A stretch of DNA of 64,000 nt from Hybos culiciformis (GCA_964007475.1 OZ023274.1:83242346-83306345), one strand, 5' to 3'. Counted from the first letter of the stretch, positions 28,248-41,728 are shown. Translations and numbers: made by a program. Notes: a model not told the origin generated them from the sequence alone.

Positions 28248-29805
28248 CTGCGAAAGAATTTCGTGAATATATAAGTAATTCATTTTTGTTTCTAAATATA
28301 AAATTGAATGAAATGAGTTTTTTTTTTTTTTTTTGTAAATGAAATTAATGCAATTACATATTTTGTTTCTGTAAAATAAATGTAGAATATTGTATAAAAA
28401 GTTTAAAATAAAAGAAGTTTCCTTCAAAAATAATAGAAAATAATAATTAAAAGTTTATAAAAAGGTTTTGCATAACTCGTTTCAATGACAACATTAAAAA
28501 AAGGGGGTAAAATTAAAATTCATGTTATTTTCAATATACACATTAATATACGATTAAAAACCATTATTACAATAATATATATAAACCACAACAAGAGCCA
28601 TCTACAATAATACTTGACGTTTCTTTTTCAATTGTAAAAAAAAAAAACAAAATATAAAATTAAATTATATGGAAGGATATATTTTACTGACAATTTTTTT
28701 TAACTAGAAATGTTTCTTATTAAAAATTTATATTATGAATCATTTGATATAATATAATGCATGTATACAAATTTCGAAAATAGAAAGATTGATGTATAAA
28801 TAATTAATGTAAGTTTTATTTTTTTGTTATAAATATTTAGACTTTAAAAGCTTATAGATTGTAAAGTATTGCAACAGTCATCTAGATGATAATTGTAATT
28901 ATCTGAGAAAAACGTAATAACTTCATTATTTTATATGGTATATTGTATTGCTGTAAAAGCATGAAATTTCTAACATAACAATGTAACTAAATAATAATTA
29001 CTTTTTTATTAATACCTCAGTTAATTAAGGGTTTTTTCTCGAAATGGTTCTAAAACTACGTAGTTTATTAAAAGAAGAACTATACTTATTTTCTAAAGCT
29101 ATTATTATATATATTTATGTTAAAATTAAATATAAAGTATTCGACAATTTGTTTGATAAATGTTTGATATCTTGGTTTAGTATATTAATTTTCAATTACA
29201 GAATCAATTTTCTTTTCTTAACATTCAACATAAAACATCAAAAAAAAAAAGAGATCATTTATTAATAATATTGATATTTTCTACGATTTTGTGGAATTAA
29301 TTTTTAGTTTACTTATAACTAATTTAAATATATAAATAATTTTTCCAATAAAAAATTTTATGTTTTTTTTTTAAGTAATCCAAATCTATTTACATTTCCT
29401 CAACAATTTGTTACAGATTTTTCACTTTTCTCTGTAATTCATTAGAATATTTTAATTTTCCTTATCTTAAATTTTTTTTTTTTAACTTTAATTAAAATTT
29501 AATAACTATAAGAGCTCCCTAATAAAAATAAATAAATATACAAGTAATAAAAAATTTAAATAAAATAAAATAAAAACCTTATATTTTTTTGCTTTTTCTC
29601 TAATTTAATTTTTATTTATTTTAACATATTTTTATTAGTTTAGCTTTAAGCTAAACTATATGTATATAGTTACAGCAGCAATAAGACTTAATAAGTTAAG
29701 AAATAAAAATTAAAAAAAATAAAAAATTATTTATAATGTTGAAATTTTTATAGTTTAGTTGGGTATATTGTTGTGCACTTCCGCTTTAGGAAAACAAAAA
29801 AAAAA

Positions 29806-29825
29806 ATATATATATATATATATAT
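29806..29825. repeat. (AT)n microsatellite
   Basis: About ten uninterrupted AT units following a poly-A run. Confidence 0.9.
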
Positions 29826-31375
29826 TTTATATGTGTACACAAAAACATTGAACATAAAAATATTAAAATAGAATATGACTTTGGTCTTGCATATATACAC
29901 TCTTCTCAAACCAACAGAAAAATCATTGCCAATAAAAAAAAGTAAATTAAGAAATGTATAAAAATAATAACAATAATAAATTCTGATTTAATATGTATAT
30001 TTTCTTAAATTAAGATTTATTAAAAAAAATGTCTGAAATAGATTAAAGCCAAGTATAAAGAAAAAAAAAATTATTAATTTTTATTAGGAATACATTCAAG
30101 CAGCCGTACACAAATGTATTCGAAAAAATATGTAGTGAAAGAACATAAATAAAAATCTGAATAAATGTATGAAAATATCTATAATTAAAAATGAATAAGA
30201 TCGATTCAATCATAGACTTAATCAAATTCAAATTATTTAAAAAAACTCTAGTTATATATTATTAGAAATTTTTATTCAATTCCGTTAAAATTAATATCAA
30301 TCATATAACATAAGTTAGCTATATATTTAAATCCTGTTTTACAAATCAATCTTTAGATTTATATTGAAATTTATTTTCATATCGTTTCATATGATGCCGA
30401 GATGCTTTTTCTGGTTTCGGCTTTATCTTGGTGTTGGTCAATTCAATATATGTATACAAATTTATTGACTTAAATATTTTTCTTTTTCGCTTTCTCAGTA
30501 ACTTGTATCTTTTATTAAAACGACCCTAATTATAAAAGAGCACACATTTTTAAAAATTTCTTTTCGATCTAAAAGAAATTATATACGTGAAATAAAATTA
30601 TTATAGTTAATTTTTAGCTATATCTCTTTTAATAAATATAAAATTATTATTTATCGTTAATTATAAATCCATGGCTCTCTTTTTTTTTTTTGCTACAAAA
30701 TTTTAATTCAATAAAAAAACAATCGTAATATAAGACCGGAAAGCAGGGGTTAAAAAAATTAAACTGTAATTAACCTTGACGATATAGTTGAAAAAAAAAA
30801 ATTGTAACCTTTGTATACAGGCTCAATTTTTTTAATATAAACTTTTTTATTCAACATTTTCGATAACATAAAACAATAAAATGACAAAAAAAAAACGAAA
30901 ACAATTGTAATTTTATTGTATCTTATTTTTTTTAATAAAATTTCAAATAAAATGGCAAATAAAAAAAAAAGTTAACAACTTACAATTTCCTTCATATTGG
31001 TTAAAAACAAAAAAAAACGATCCTCTCTAAAATAAAAACAAAAAAAAAATTTCCCTGAACATCACACGAAAATAAAAAAAAGTCTGTCTGTAAGCTCTCA
31101 ACTTTATATCATTTTTTTCGCAAAAATAAACTTTTTTAAAACAATAATAATGAAAAAAAAAAAAAAGTTTTTCATTTGGTCTTATTAAAGATACAAATAT
31201 TGCAACTACCATTTTTTCATATATTTAAAATTTTATAAATTGATTAAAATTTATATAAATTTAAAATCAAATATATACATATTTTTTTTATAATTTCGTA
31301 ACTATTATACGAAACACTGGAGACATTGTGTTAGTTAGAGCTTAGGCAGTGAAATAGTCTTAGGTTGTTGTGCCT

Positions 31376-31406
31376 TAGTAGACGATCTCGTCGCTGTAGT
31401 CTACTA
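31376..31406. repeat. Inverted repeat TAGTAGAC/GTCTACTA
   Basis: TAGTAGAC (31376-31383) pairs with GTCTACTA (31399-31406) across a 15-base loop rich in CG dinucleotides. It is in a GC-richer patch (about 31310-31425) just before the likely retroelement tail and may belong to the same insertion. Confidence 0.6.
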
Positions 31407-31489
31407 GTCGGGTCTAGTCTAAATATCTAAATAATTTAAAAAAAATTTACCAATTTCTCATATAAAAATGTTTGAAAAAGTGCTAAAAA

Positions 31490-31640
31490 ATACATAAAGT
31501 TCTCCATCGCCCAAAATGACCAAATATCATCATAGCCTAAAACCATCTAAGGAAAATAACCCTTCCAATAATACCGGTTTCATCCAAATTGGTTCAAGCA
31601 TAAAACGGACTTTATATATAAGGATTATATAATCAAAACT
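31490..31640 (+). mobile_element. Likely 3' tail remnant of an insect retroelement
   Basis: The segment reads ATAGCCTAAAACCATCTAAG, then after a gap ATACCGGTTTCATCCAAATT followed by GGTTCAAGC, and closes with TATATATAAGGATTATATAA. From memory this order (ATAGCCTAAAACC..., TTTCATCCAAATTGGTTCAG..., a TATAATATTAGGAT-like end) is a widespread repetitive tail in insect genomes, carried by RTE-like and related elements. It has no ORF and no clear duplication at its ends, so it is an old, truncated copy. The family name is not certain. Confidence 0.45.
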
Positions 31641-33017
31641 CGCTTTGTGATCCCTTCAGCTAAAAATGAGTTAGTTATGTATTCTTTTAAATTCAGTTGC
31701 ACTGATTCCAAATATGCGCAACCAGAATTTATCAAAACTTATTAAAAACTGCTGATTCGTTTAACGACGACAAATCAATTTGTAACATAAGCAAATTAAA
31801 TAATAATGTATAATAAAATCAACTTTACATTTAGTTAAGTAAGGTGGTAAGGTAGACAAAAATGTTTTCATATAGAATATATTTATTTACATGAATTTAC
31901 AATCAATACAACTAAACATATAGTATGTATACATAAAAGTTTCCAAAAAAAAAATATGAAACAATTAATATCAAAACTTATAATTATAATGTCTAAACGA
32001 AAACTTAATAAAAAAAAAAAAGAATAATAATGGAATGTGTAAAACAAAGCATAAATCATTCTTCAAACAAAAATAATAAAAAAAACCGAAAATGTAGAAA
32101 TGACAATCATTTTCTTCATATATTTAAATTACTATTTTATGTTATTTTTAACATTAACTTTTTTTTTTTCTGTTATTTTTTTTTTTTTTTTAAGGATAAT
32201 TATTATTTTATATGCTTTCCCAAGAGATAATTTGAGTTGAAAACATGATTTCTGACACAACAAAAAAAGCTTTTTAATTTAAAAAAGTTTTATATTAAAC
32301 GATATTTAATCAAAAAAAGGCCTAAATTTTATGAGCCTTGAATTTTTGTGTTAAAGAACTTTAATAAAATTAGCGACAATTTATTTTTATTTATATTTTA
32401 GATATATTTTAGAAATTGTTTGCAATTTTTAATTTTTTAAGCTTCGGTATATTGAACAGGTATGTCTGAAACAGAATCTTTGGCTCATCAACAAACACTA
32501 TATTTCAGAAGAAATAGCTGAGTGTACCAAATTATCAAAATAATTATGTATCATCAATCAATAAAAATATATAAATTTTTATAAACTTGAGACGGAATTG
32601 GTCATCATAAGGTACAAAAATATTTTTTTTTTAGTATCTAGGTACTTAAAAATAAAAACACTAAAATTATAAGTTATAAAATTTTGCGCACATTAAAATA
32701 TTATTAAATTAATGTTTAGATAATTTTAAATACGTTGTTAAACTTTTGTATAGAATAGGTGGTGTTTTTTTTTTTTTTATTATTATTACAACTTAGAATT
32801 ATGTTCTAGTTTTATTAATTAAAAATTTTAATATCGAAATAAAAGAAAACTGACATTATTAATTTAAAAAAAAACGACTAGATTTTTTGGATCATTTTTA
32901 ATTCATTGAAAGTGAGCTTTGCGGTAACTAGTTACAATAAATTGTTAATATTTACTGCACATGTAAGTATCATCGAATATACGGGTTTTAAGCATAATTT
33001 TTGTTTGATTCACTTTG

Positions 33018-33047
<30 letters not shown>
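33018..33047. repeat. 30-base poly-A run
   Basis: The longest homopolymer seen in the window. No element body is recognisable upstream, so a retroposon tail cannot be claimed. Confidence 0.85.
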
Positions 33048-33050
<3 letters not shown>

Positions 33051-33491
33051 CGATCTCAAAAACCAGCTCACCCACAATTAAATTTTGTTTTTAATATTTT
33101 TTTTTTTTATAACAATTTTTGTTCAAATAAAATGATTTATTTAATGAATATATCTTTTAATTCTATGATGACATTATAGGTACAACATTTAATTAAATGA
33201 AATATGAGTTAAAATTAAAAATTAGTTAAATTATGTAGTTGTAAATTATTGAGTGTTGAAATTTTTGCACAATTTAGAAGAAATTTCATATTTTTACCAT
33301 GTCTGAATGAAGGACAAATATGTTATCTTATTTCAGAAAGAAAAAATTAAATATAATTTTCACATTGAAATAAAATTCACTAACTTTTGTTGAATCTTGA
33401 GTTAAATGGAAAACAATACAAGTTATAAATAGCGATATCATTAAATCTAAATAATAGACTATATAGATATTTACAACCATTATCTTGTAGG

Positions 33492-33513
33492 TATTATTAT
33501 TATTATTATTATT
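33492..33513. repeat. (ATT)n microsatellite
   Basis: About seven ATT units. It produces the poly-Asn stretch of a spurious minus-strand ORF. Confidence 0.9.
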
Positions 33514-34662
33514 AGAAAAACATAAAAATGCACCGACTTTTATTAATAAAATAATAGTACACGGGTACGTGTATATCAAGTAGGTATGTTTTAATATCAA
33601 TAACACTCAATTGAATTTTGATAAAAATCTTAAATTGTTGTTATAACTATTATGTGTAAGTTTTTTTTTTTTCATTTTTTATTTTGTAATGTTGTTACCA
33701 TATTCTCAGTTTCAAATCAAATAATCAAAACAAATTATTATTATTGTAATGTTCAAATACACTGTACATATTGAATTTATTAAGTGTATAGCCTGTTGTC
33801 CTTTATGTTATTATTGGTATAATTTATGTTTTTTTTTTCATAACCCACTGAGTTTTCTTATCATAATAAAGTCATCATAAACAACCTCAAAATGTGTAAT
33901 GTATGTAAAAAAAATTTCAAGATTGATACACTTAAATTTTATTTTCAAGTATTGTTATATTTTTACTATTCATTTTTGGGACTTTGTATTGTTGTTGAGA
34001 ATTTTATTATTATTATTTATGTTTGTTTGAAACCTATATATAGCTCAATGTAGGTTTTATTTGCTTGTTGAAAAATAAAAAAAATACCTTTACTTCAACT
34101 ATAGCTTTATTTCTTAAGAAAAATCATTAAGTATATCTTTGTAAATGTTTGTAAACAAACAGGACTTTGCTAGATTAGCCCCTAATTAAAATTATTCATA
34201 TGTACAGGATCAACATTTTTTATTTCCAATATTATAAAAAATTTAAAGTTATTTCTGACGCAAACATTCTCGACAGAAACTGGCAATTTAAATGAGTATT
34301 ACGTCAATTACTTATATAAAGTTTTTTTATTATTATACTTTTTCAAACAGATAAACTATGCTAAAACTTAAAAATTTTTATTTTTTTAAGACTTATCATT
34401 AAATATTTTGTGTTATGAAAAATATTAATAATGATCAGTTTTATGCAAAACCTACACCTAATTGTTGTTTCTTTTTTTTATTTACTTACAGATTGATTAC
34501 GAGTGTTAGTTTTCAGATAATGTAATGCACTTTCAAATTAAGCTTTTCTTTATTTTGAATAGAGTTAAAAAATAAACTTAAATCATCGTAAAATCTCACT
34601 TCAGTTAATAAAAAAATAAAATAAAAAACAAATAGTATGTAAATAATTTAAAATCAACTCAC

Positions 34663-34838
34663 CGTCTTTGGGTGGACTCGAACAAGGTGGAGCGTAACTA
34701 CCTAAATGATAACCGGAATATGAATTTTGATGCATTGGCGGGAAAGGATATCCTAAAGCACTTCTTGGACTTGGAAAACCAGAATCTTGTCCACCTTGTG
34801 GTCCAAAATGTTGATAACCACTTCGTATAGCACCATAG
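34663..34838 (-). CDS. Dll: Distal-less, second recognised coding exon
   Basis: This 176-base exon encodes 58 full residues of the conserved region between the Dll N-terminus and the homeodomain. Diagnostic stretches are QDSGFPSPRSALGYPFPP and HQNSYSGYHLGSYAPP, followed by CSSPPKD. The first base, C, completes the Gly codon started by the previous exon (GG/C), and the exon ends with one base, G, of a split Asp codon. The acceptor is TTTTTTTAG/C and the donor is G/GTGAGT. The region is rich in Gly, Ser, Pro and Tyr, as expected for the disordered N-terminal activation region of Dlx proteins; no catalytic motif is expected. The previous intron is about 6.9 kb and the next about 8.3 kb. Phase agreement with both flanking exons makes the assignment secure. 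Confidence 0.96.
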
Positions 34839-35994
34839 CTAAAAAAATAAAAAATAATTTAATTGCAATATTTCAAAGTACAGCTTAAAAGTTATCTTCA
34901 GTACGATAGAATTTTAATATCAATACACAAAATGTGAACATTTCTTTGCTGTCTTTGGTCACAGCCTATTTTTATCTGTCTAAACATTTATTAAAATTAA
35001 AATTGCCATCATAAATCTGAAATCATTTCAATCTTTCTGATCCTTTTTCTTTTCTTATAAAAATGCAAAACAAAGTTCCTGCTGTTTTAAAGAATACATA
35101 TCTGGTACGTCGCGACTTTACTAAGGGTAGTTATATAAAAAATTAACAAATAACATTGAAATGTTCTTAGTATCAAAAAGTAAATTATTAAATCTTAATA
35201 ACTTAATTTATTAGTTTATAATGAAAATTTATATCATAATTTTGTTACTTTTGAGTCTTATTTACGTCAGCAGAAAAAAATATTATTTTTTTTTACCGTC
35301 GCTAATACCAATATTTTCGTATTTCAAATTCAAATTGACAAATTGATTCCTTAACAAAAATGTTTAAAAAATGTATAAAAATTTGTCAAAATATCTTTTC
35401 CATCAAAATTGACCGAATTAAGAAAAGATTTCAAAATATTTATTTCAAAAATTGAAACATTTTGTATCACAAATATTTTCTAACTCTAAAACTCAGATGC
35501 GAATATTGGAAGAAAGTAATAAAATTTGATATATAATTTTTAAAATAATTTCGATGAAATTTTTTATTAAATTTATTCTTTCCACTTTTTATAGAATACA
35601 AATAATAAATTAAGCTTTTAAAATTGTGTTCCCCAGACAGAGAAAATTATCTTTTTTGAATATCCACTAAAGCTATATAGTTATATTTGAAAGCAAAACA
35701 TGTTTCTAGTGAAATTTTTTCACCTGGGGAAATCCTATATATACTGTAATACTGTATACAATACTTCGAACGATCCCAAACAAAAGTTTTTTTTAATAAT
35801 TATTATTTTTTTTTTTCAGTATCACGAAAAACTTTTCTTTATTATTAAATTATTAAAAGGAATTCGAAAATTTCATTAATAAACTCATTTGTGGTGTTTT
35901 TCAAATAAAAAAGAAAAACTTTTCCATAACAAAAAGAAAAAAAAAAACTTTATTTTTCCTTTAAAAATATTTACATGTTGTTTTTTTTTTCCAG

Positions 35995-36058
35995 ATATGA
36001 AAAATTGCGGCGGCGGCTACAACAACTGCATGCAAGTGGTTTCCCGTTGGTAATTTAG
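35995..36058 (+). other. Exon-like island in a Dll intron with CGG run
   Basis: A strong acceptor-like site, ten T then CCAG, is followed on the plus strand (opposite to Dll) by the frame YEKLRRRLQQLHASG plus FPLVI and TAG at 36056-36058. A donor-like TTG/GTAATT lies at 36049/36050. A second plus frame (MKNCGGGYNNCMQVVSR) and a minus frame with a run of Ala codons are also open, because the segment is simply GC-richer. It could be a terminal exon of an antisense gene, or a conserved non-coding element in which the splice-like sites are accidental. Confidence 0.2.
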
Positions 36059-36071
36059 TAATGACAGTTTA

Positions 36072-36085
36072 TTTGTGGCCACAAA
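36072..36085. promoter_or_regulatory. 14-base perfect palindrome TTTGTGGCCACAAA
   Basis: The sequence is its own reverse complement and contains two divergent TGTGG cores, the kind bound by Runt-domain factors. It sits about 15 bases after the CGG-rich island and is followed by AAGCTTGCGTG. In an intron of a developmental regulator this could be part of an enhancer; binding is inference. Confidence 0.3.
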
Positions 36086-36620
36086 GCTTGCGTGTAGTTT
36101 TTCTATGAACAATTTATTTTTCTATTATTATGTACTGTATACATATTTATTTACATAATATATTTTATTTTAAATAAAATATATTGTATATTATTATAAG
36201 GTTTATAAATATAAACGAAATAAATATTAATATAAATATTAATAACACTTCCTTAAATATTATAGGTATTTTTTATTTTATTTTTTACAATTATGATGTA
36301 CGACAAAAGTTATAATTCAAATTATTTAAATTATAATTCAATAATACTTTTAATTCTAAGAAACTTAAATTAGTTTAGTTTGTGTTTTCTAAATATATGA
36401 GCTCGGAGTTTTATAATTAAACTGATCGAATGATTTAAAATCAAATACGAAAAATTTATATTTTAACGAAAACACTTTGACTTAAAATATTCATTAAGAA
36501 TAGAAAATTAAAAATTTTAATTTTAAATTAATTCATCACATCAGAGAATTACGTACATAAATGATTTATATTATTTTAAAAACCACAATTAAAAAATGTA
36601 CACGGAAAACCTAATTATGC

Positions 36621-36660
36621 AATAATAATAATAATAATAATAAAATAATAATAATAATAT
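36621..36660. repeat. (AAT)n microsatellite, interrupted
   Basis: AAT units with one AAAT interruption near 36643. Confidence 0.9.
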
Positions 36661-39600
36661 AAATAATGTAAAAATGTGTCGCTTCTAGTTCAAAGTAAAA
36701 GTACCTACGAACGTGAGTTGATAGGAACTTTAAGCAAACTTACTAAGTGTAAAACTCTGAAAAAACGGCAACATTTTTAGATTCTGATTTTATTACAAGA
36801 ATAAATCTAATCATTTCTGAATCAAAGCTCCGGGGAAAAATTTTTTAATATCAGGACGTGAGGATCTGATTTTTTTCGTAATTTCTAAATTATTTAAAAC
36901 CTAACAAATGTCTTAATCATAAATTCGATCTATAATCTACAATTTAATATATAACTTTTTTATCTAAATTTTTATTAGTGTAGTAAATTTGTTGCTAACA
37001 TGAATACATTTCTAGGAAATCCAATATTATTAATTTTGTAAAATTTTTCTGAAAAAAGTATTTTAGTTAGGGCCATAAAAAAATAGTTTTTATTTATTTC
37101 ATATTTACTCAAAACGAAGATAATTTACAAATCTTAAATTGTAAAGTTTTTTAATATTTAATAAAATCTTGGAAAAAATTCAGAATAGAAAAAACGGTCC
37201 CAAATATTTTGAATCAGAAAATGTTATTTAATGTTAATTTTTTTTTTTTTTTGCATTCGGAAACTCTAACAAAAATCATGAAAAAGAGCTGTATTGTTGT
37301 GAACCTTAAAATCTGAAGTGTAAGTATTTTGATTTTTAGTAATAAATTTGCACTATTTAAGTATATTTATATTGAAGCACTGTCATGTTATGCATTTGTT
37401 TATTTAACACTATGGAATGTTTATAAAAGAAAATTAAAATCTAAAAAGCTTATACATACATTTAAAAACGCGATATTAAGTTTTTAATAAATTATAAACT
37501 TGCAGGAAAAAAAAATAATAATATTTCGTTGACATTAAAAGTAAATCAAAAAAAAATGTCTGCAACTGCGGATACAAAAAAGAGATTGAAATATTTAAAC
37601 CGTGACGATTATAAAAATAATTTTGCTCAAAAATTTTAGTATTTAAGAGTGTTTTTAAGAACATTAATAAATGTATATAATATCGTCTGCTGAGAAATGA
37701 AACAACGTATGACATTTATACGTCATTATTTGACAATAGCACCATTCGATTCCTCGTACTCGATTTTATAAGTACAACTACTTTGCAATATTCTTAATGT
37801 TGATTAAAATGTGTTTTTTAGATGAAAATTGTACACCACTTGATATTTTTTCATACGTTTTTTTTAATTTTCAAATCTTTAAATTTAAATTACTCGAAAC
37901 TATACTTTTCATTATACGTTGTTTCATTTCTGAGCAGGCGATATAATGTTTATGTATTTAAAAAAATTTAAATCAGATTATTTGTATCTATTTAAATGTA
38001 AAAATATTCAATAAGGTTGAAAGCTTACGCTTCATCGCAGTGGTAGTTTTGAACCATTTTCCCTAGTTTTTACGAATTTTCTTTTATTCTATTCAAAAAT
38101 CTAATATTATTTGATTATCATATTCTGTATATAGACGGAGGTATGGACGGTATACCCAACTCAGTGCATATTCGCCAAAATTGTCAAGTTTTATTTCATT
38201 ATCGGGGAAATAGTAACAAAATATTCTTTATATAGATATTTTTTTGGGATACCAAAAAATTCTTAGACTTGAACTTAATTACTTTTATAATATTATCAAT
38301 TGTTGAATTTTTTTTTTCAAATTTATTTTTACCATTTTCTAAAATAACCACTTTTAACATTTTTGCTGTTTTTTTTTTTGGAAAAATAATAACTGGCGAC
38401 GACGACGCGAACATTTTTACTTTTTCTTAATGGAATAAAATATTTATTGAAAACACATTTTGATTGTAAGTTAAAAAGTTACATTAATTTTACTGAAAAA
38501 AGCAAAAAAAAAAAAGAAATGGAAAGAAAAATTTGTTTTAGTTCCCACATTACGTATTTGAGAATAAAAACAAAAAAAAAAACAAAAAACCTTTTTAACT
38601 ATAAAACATGAAATTTATTTTTATTTTAGTTTTTTTTTTTCGTTTCTATCTAAAACTAAATGCCCTACGGCCATTACAGTGTCCGATATGATAACGGTAG
38701 GTAAAAAAAAAACGGATCTACCTTGTTAAAATATAATGTACGTAACATTATTGAAGGGGTTTTTATTTCATGTACTTTTACAAAAAAAAAACTAAACTAA
38801 ACTGAAAATGCTTTATACGTAAAATTTTTCCTATAATAAAACAAAAAAAAAAAAAAAAAAGTTTTATAACATGAAAACGTCAAAATTCTTCCGTTTTGAT
38901 ACATTTTAATGCCAGGTAAGTTGAAATTTTTTTAAAGACTTTTATTTTATATAAATATTCACATTTTAAAGGTTCATGAACCTGTAAATTTTGTTTGTAT
39001 CAGAGATATTTGATATTGCATCTAATAAAATTGAAGACACTATCAGGCAGCTCTTTAATGTCCGTGTCACAGTGTTTTTCAGAGAAATATTTGGTATGTC
39101 TTCATTTCCATCTAAAAATAAATTTTAACTCAAAGATACTGTATCTAAATAGTGCTGTCATAATTTCGGAATTATTATATTGATAAATTTATTTTTAATA
39201 TAACATTAAATATCTCAACATTTAAAAAGTTTCAAGAGAAATTCAGATCAAAAATCGCAGTGAATTAAAACCAAAAACTTTCCCAATCCTTAGAATCCAC
39301 ATTGCAGCATAAAATAAAAGTCTTTGTATACATATTCAACACAAACAGTAGGTAGTTCAGTTTCAAAAAATATCTATTTTAAAAACAACACATACTATAA
39401 ATATACATATAGTTTTATATAAGGTAAATTTTCATTTTATGTTATTTTTCGGTTAGTAAATTGATTGCAATGATAAATAATTTATATTGTGTGGAGGAGG
39501 ATGATGTTTCTATAATAAAAAAAAAATAGAATAAACTTCGTGGCTTTATTTTATAAAAAAAGGAATTTTTTTTTATTCCGCAAAAGGATAAGGGAGGATT

Positions 39601-41728
39601 TTTCGTCGTTAATTCCAAAAAAAAAAAAAAAATTTAGATGTCGTGGTTGAAATTTCTATTTCATGAAAATTTATATAAAAAACATTTTTTTTTTTGAAAT
39701 AATATAAATAAATAATGAATATAAAGGGGTTGAAATCGCTGTATGCAGATGTGAAATTGAATTTTTTTTTTTTTTCGTTTCAAAAAGAAAATATATGTGG
39801 AAAACACAAAATAAAAATAGAGAAATATAATATAAAAAAAATTTTAAATTTTCCTGTTGAAAGACAATGAACTTAAATTAATTTAAATTATATAGTTAAA
39901 ATTAAAAAAAAATAAAAATAAATAAATATTTATATATACTCGTATGAAAAAAAAAAGGAAATTAATTATCGGGATTATCTTTTTCTATACTCATTAGTTT
40001 TATTATCTACTAGTAAGCGCCCGCATGATTTTGAAGTTTACAAAAAAAAAATTAATTCAGTCATTTGAAGGTGAAAAAACTGCAGAAACAAAATCTTCGT
40101 AACAATGCGGTCATAGTAAAAGGTACATAAAGTTTTGTATGACGAGTTCGAATGCAAATTCAAATTTAAAGATGAATTAATGACCGTAAAAAATCACTTC
40201 GGCTCAAAATATAAATGTGTAATATTTTATTAATTTTTTTTTTCTAATATTGTTTGATAATTTAAAAATATTTAAAGAATAATTATTTTTGCCGAGAATT
40301 GTATCATTTTCATATAACAATTTATGACCAAATCAATTCAATATTTTATTCACTTAAAAGTTATTGAAAAATACCTGAATATTATATCTTATGCGCATAC
40401 AAAAGCATAATTAAAATTTAATATTAAATGGAAAATTAGTCAAAGCTAATAAAATTATAATTTAGCGGATAATACCGAGGCTTAAAAATTCATTCTAATA
40501 ACTTTCAAGGAAATCATCTGTTAATGAAGGGAATTCGATCACGTTATTCAATTAATTATACAATCTTTTTTTTTTTAGATATTTTATTAAAAACAATAAA
40601 AATAAAAATTAAAATTAAGATCTAATTTAAAAATAAAATTATTGAATCCAACACATTTATGTTCAACTTTTCATTTCGAACTTGGATAAGAAAAATTTTT
40701 ATAACATTTATTATTATGGAACTGTCGGAAATTGATTGTTAATTTTTTATTATACATAATTTTAACATAAAATATATAACTTCTGATCAAGTGATATACT
40801 GCTTATTGCAATGCATTTTAAAGACAACAACATTTCATTTTTTTTATTGTTTATATATTTTTCAATACTTTTTTAATTAGTATTTTTTAGTATTATCAAA
40901 GTTTAAAACAATTCAGATTCTCTATTTTTCAACTATCCGGTACTGAAATTAATGTATTAGTCAAACTATCTGCACTGTTCAATATGTTGGAAACATATTA
41001 ACCCTAGACTGAAACGGAAAGATTCAGAGATGTTTTAAATTTAAATTCTATACACTATATTCTAATTTTAAATTTAATTTGACTAAAATTGAATAAAAGT
41101 TAGGTTGATGATTGATACAGCAAATTTAGCAATCGAAACTTCAATTACAGTGCGCATACCCAATTTTTAATTTAATTATTCTTATAGACAAAATTAATTC
41201 AAATATTTAGCATTTTATCTTTAAATTATTTCAGTGCTTTTTCATTAACCACAAAATTTTAAATGAAAAGAAAAAGTATGCTTTATTTAACATATTATTG
41301 TTGCTGCCGGCCGTCGCATTTGTTAGAATTGCGAAAAATTATTATGCAATTTGTCATTACACCCGAATTATAATCTGTCAACCGTAGTCTGTTTAAAGTA
41401 CTGCAAATATTTTATAAACCACAGCTTCAACAACAACCGTGTTCAAATTAATGAGGAGTGATAATAATCGTTCGAAAACTATATATACAAGAATTAGTTC
41501 GACTGCAATAAGATTTAATGATTGATTATATTTCAGAACTTCAGTGTATTAGGCTTTGTTTCTCTTCAGAGAACAAATTAATTGAATACTTTTTAAAAAA
41601 ATAGCAGATAATTGTTTTGACATTTACTTCAAATTTACATTTAGATAGTAAGCTGAGTCAACTAAGTTATTGAAAGAAATAAAGCGGCAATTTTTTAAAA
41701 AAGGACAAAGCCAGTAAATGAAACTTAC

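Larger units (their letters stand above)
26350..34662 (-). other. Dll intron between the SPPKD exon and the homeodomain exon
   Basis: The intron runs from donor G/GTGAGT at 34662 to acceptor TTTTTACAG at 26350. Besides the candidate cassette exon at 28146-28247, it holds a 13-base tandem repeat at 26571-26606, an AT microsatellite near 29806, a hairpin at 31376-31406, a likely retroelement tail at 31490-31640 and a 30-A run at 33018-33047. The rest is low-complexity AT-rich DNA in which I see no gene. Confidence 0.75.
34839..41728 (-). other. Dll intron between the N-terminal exon and the SPPKD exon
   Basis: The intron runs from donor GTAAGT at 41728 to acceptor TTTTTTTAG at 34839. It contains two islands of more balanced composition. 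One at about 35990-36110 has a CGG triplet run and a 14-base palindrome. The other, at about 41290-41470, lies 260-440 bases downstream of the first coding exon. ATT/AAT triplet repeats occur at 36621-36660. ORFs at 37476-37715 and 38199-38414 are F/K/I-rich products of AT bias and were not accepted. Confidence 0.75.

Noticed and set aside
28230..28427. ORF reading HEILSQDLWDI across the candidate cassette exon acceptor
   Set aside because: It is the alternative frame of the same DNA, stops inside the candidate exon, and its upstream part is poly-Lys and low-complexity.
33328..33606. ORF with a poly-Asn stretch
   Set aside because: The Asn run is the ATT microsatellite at 33492-33513, and the rest is background composition.
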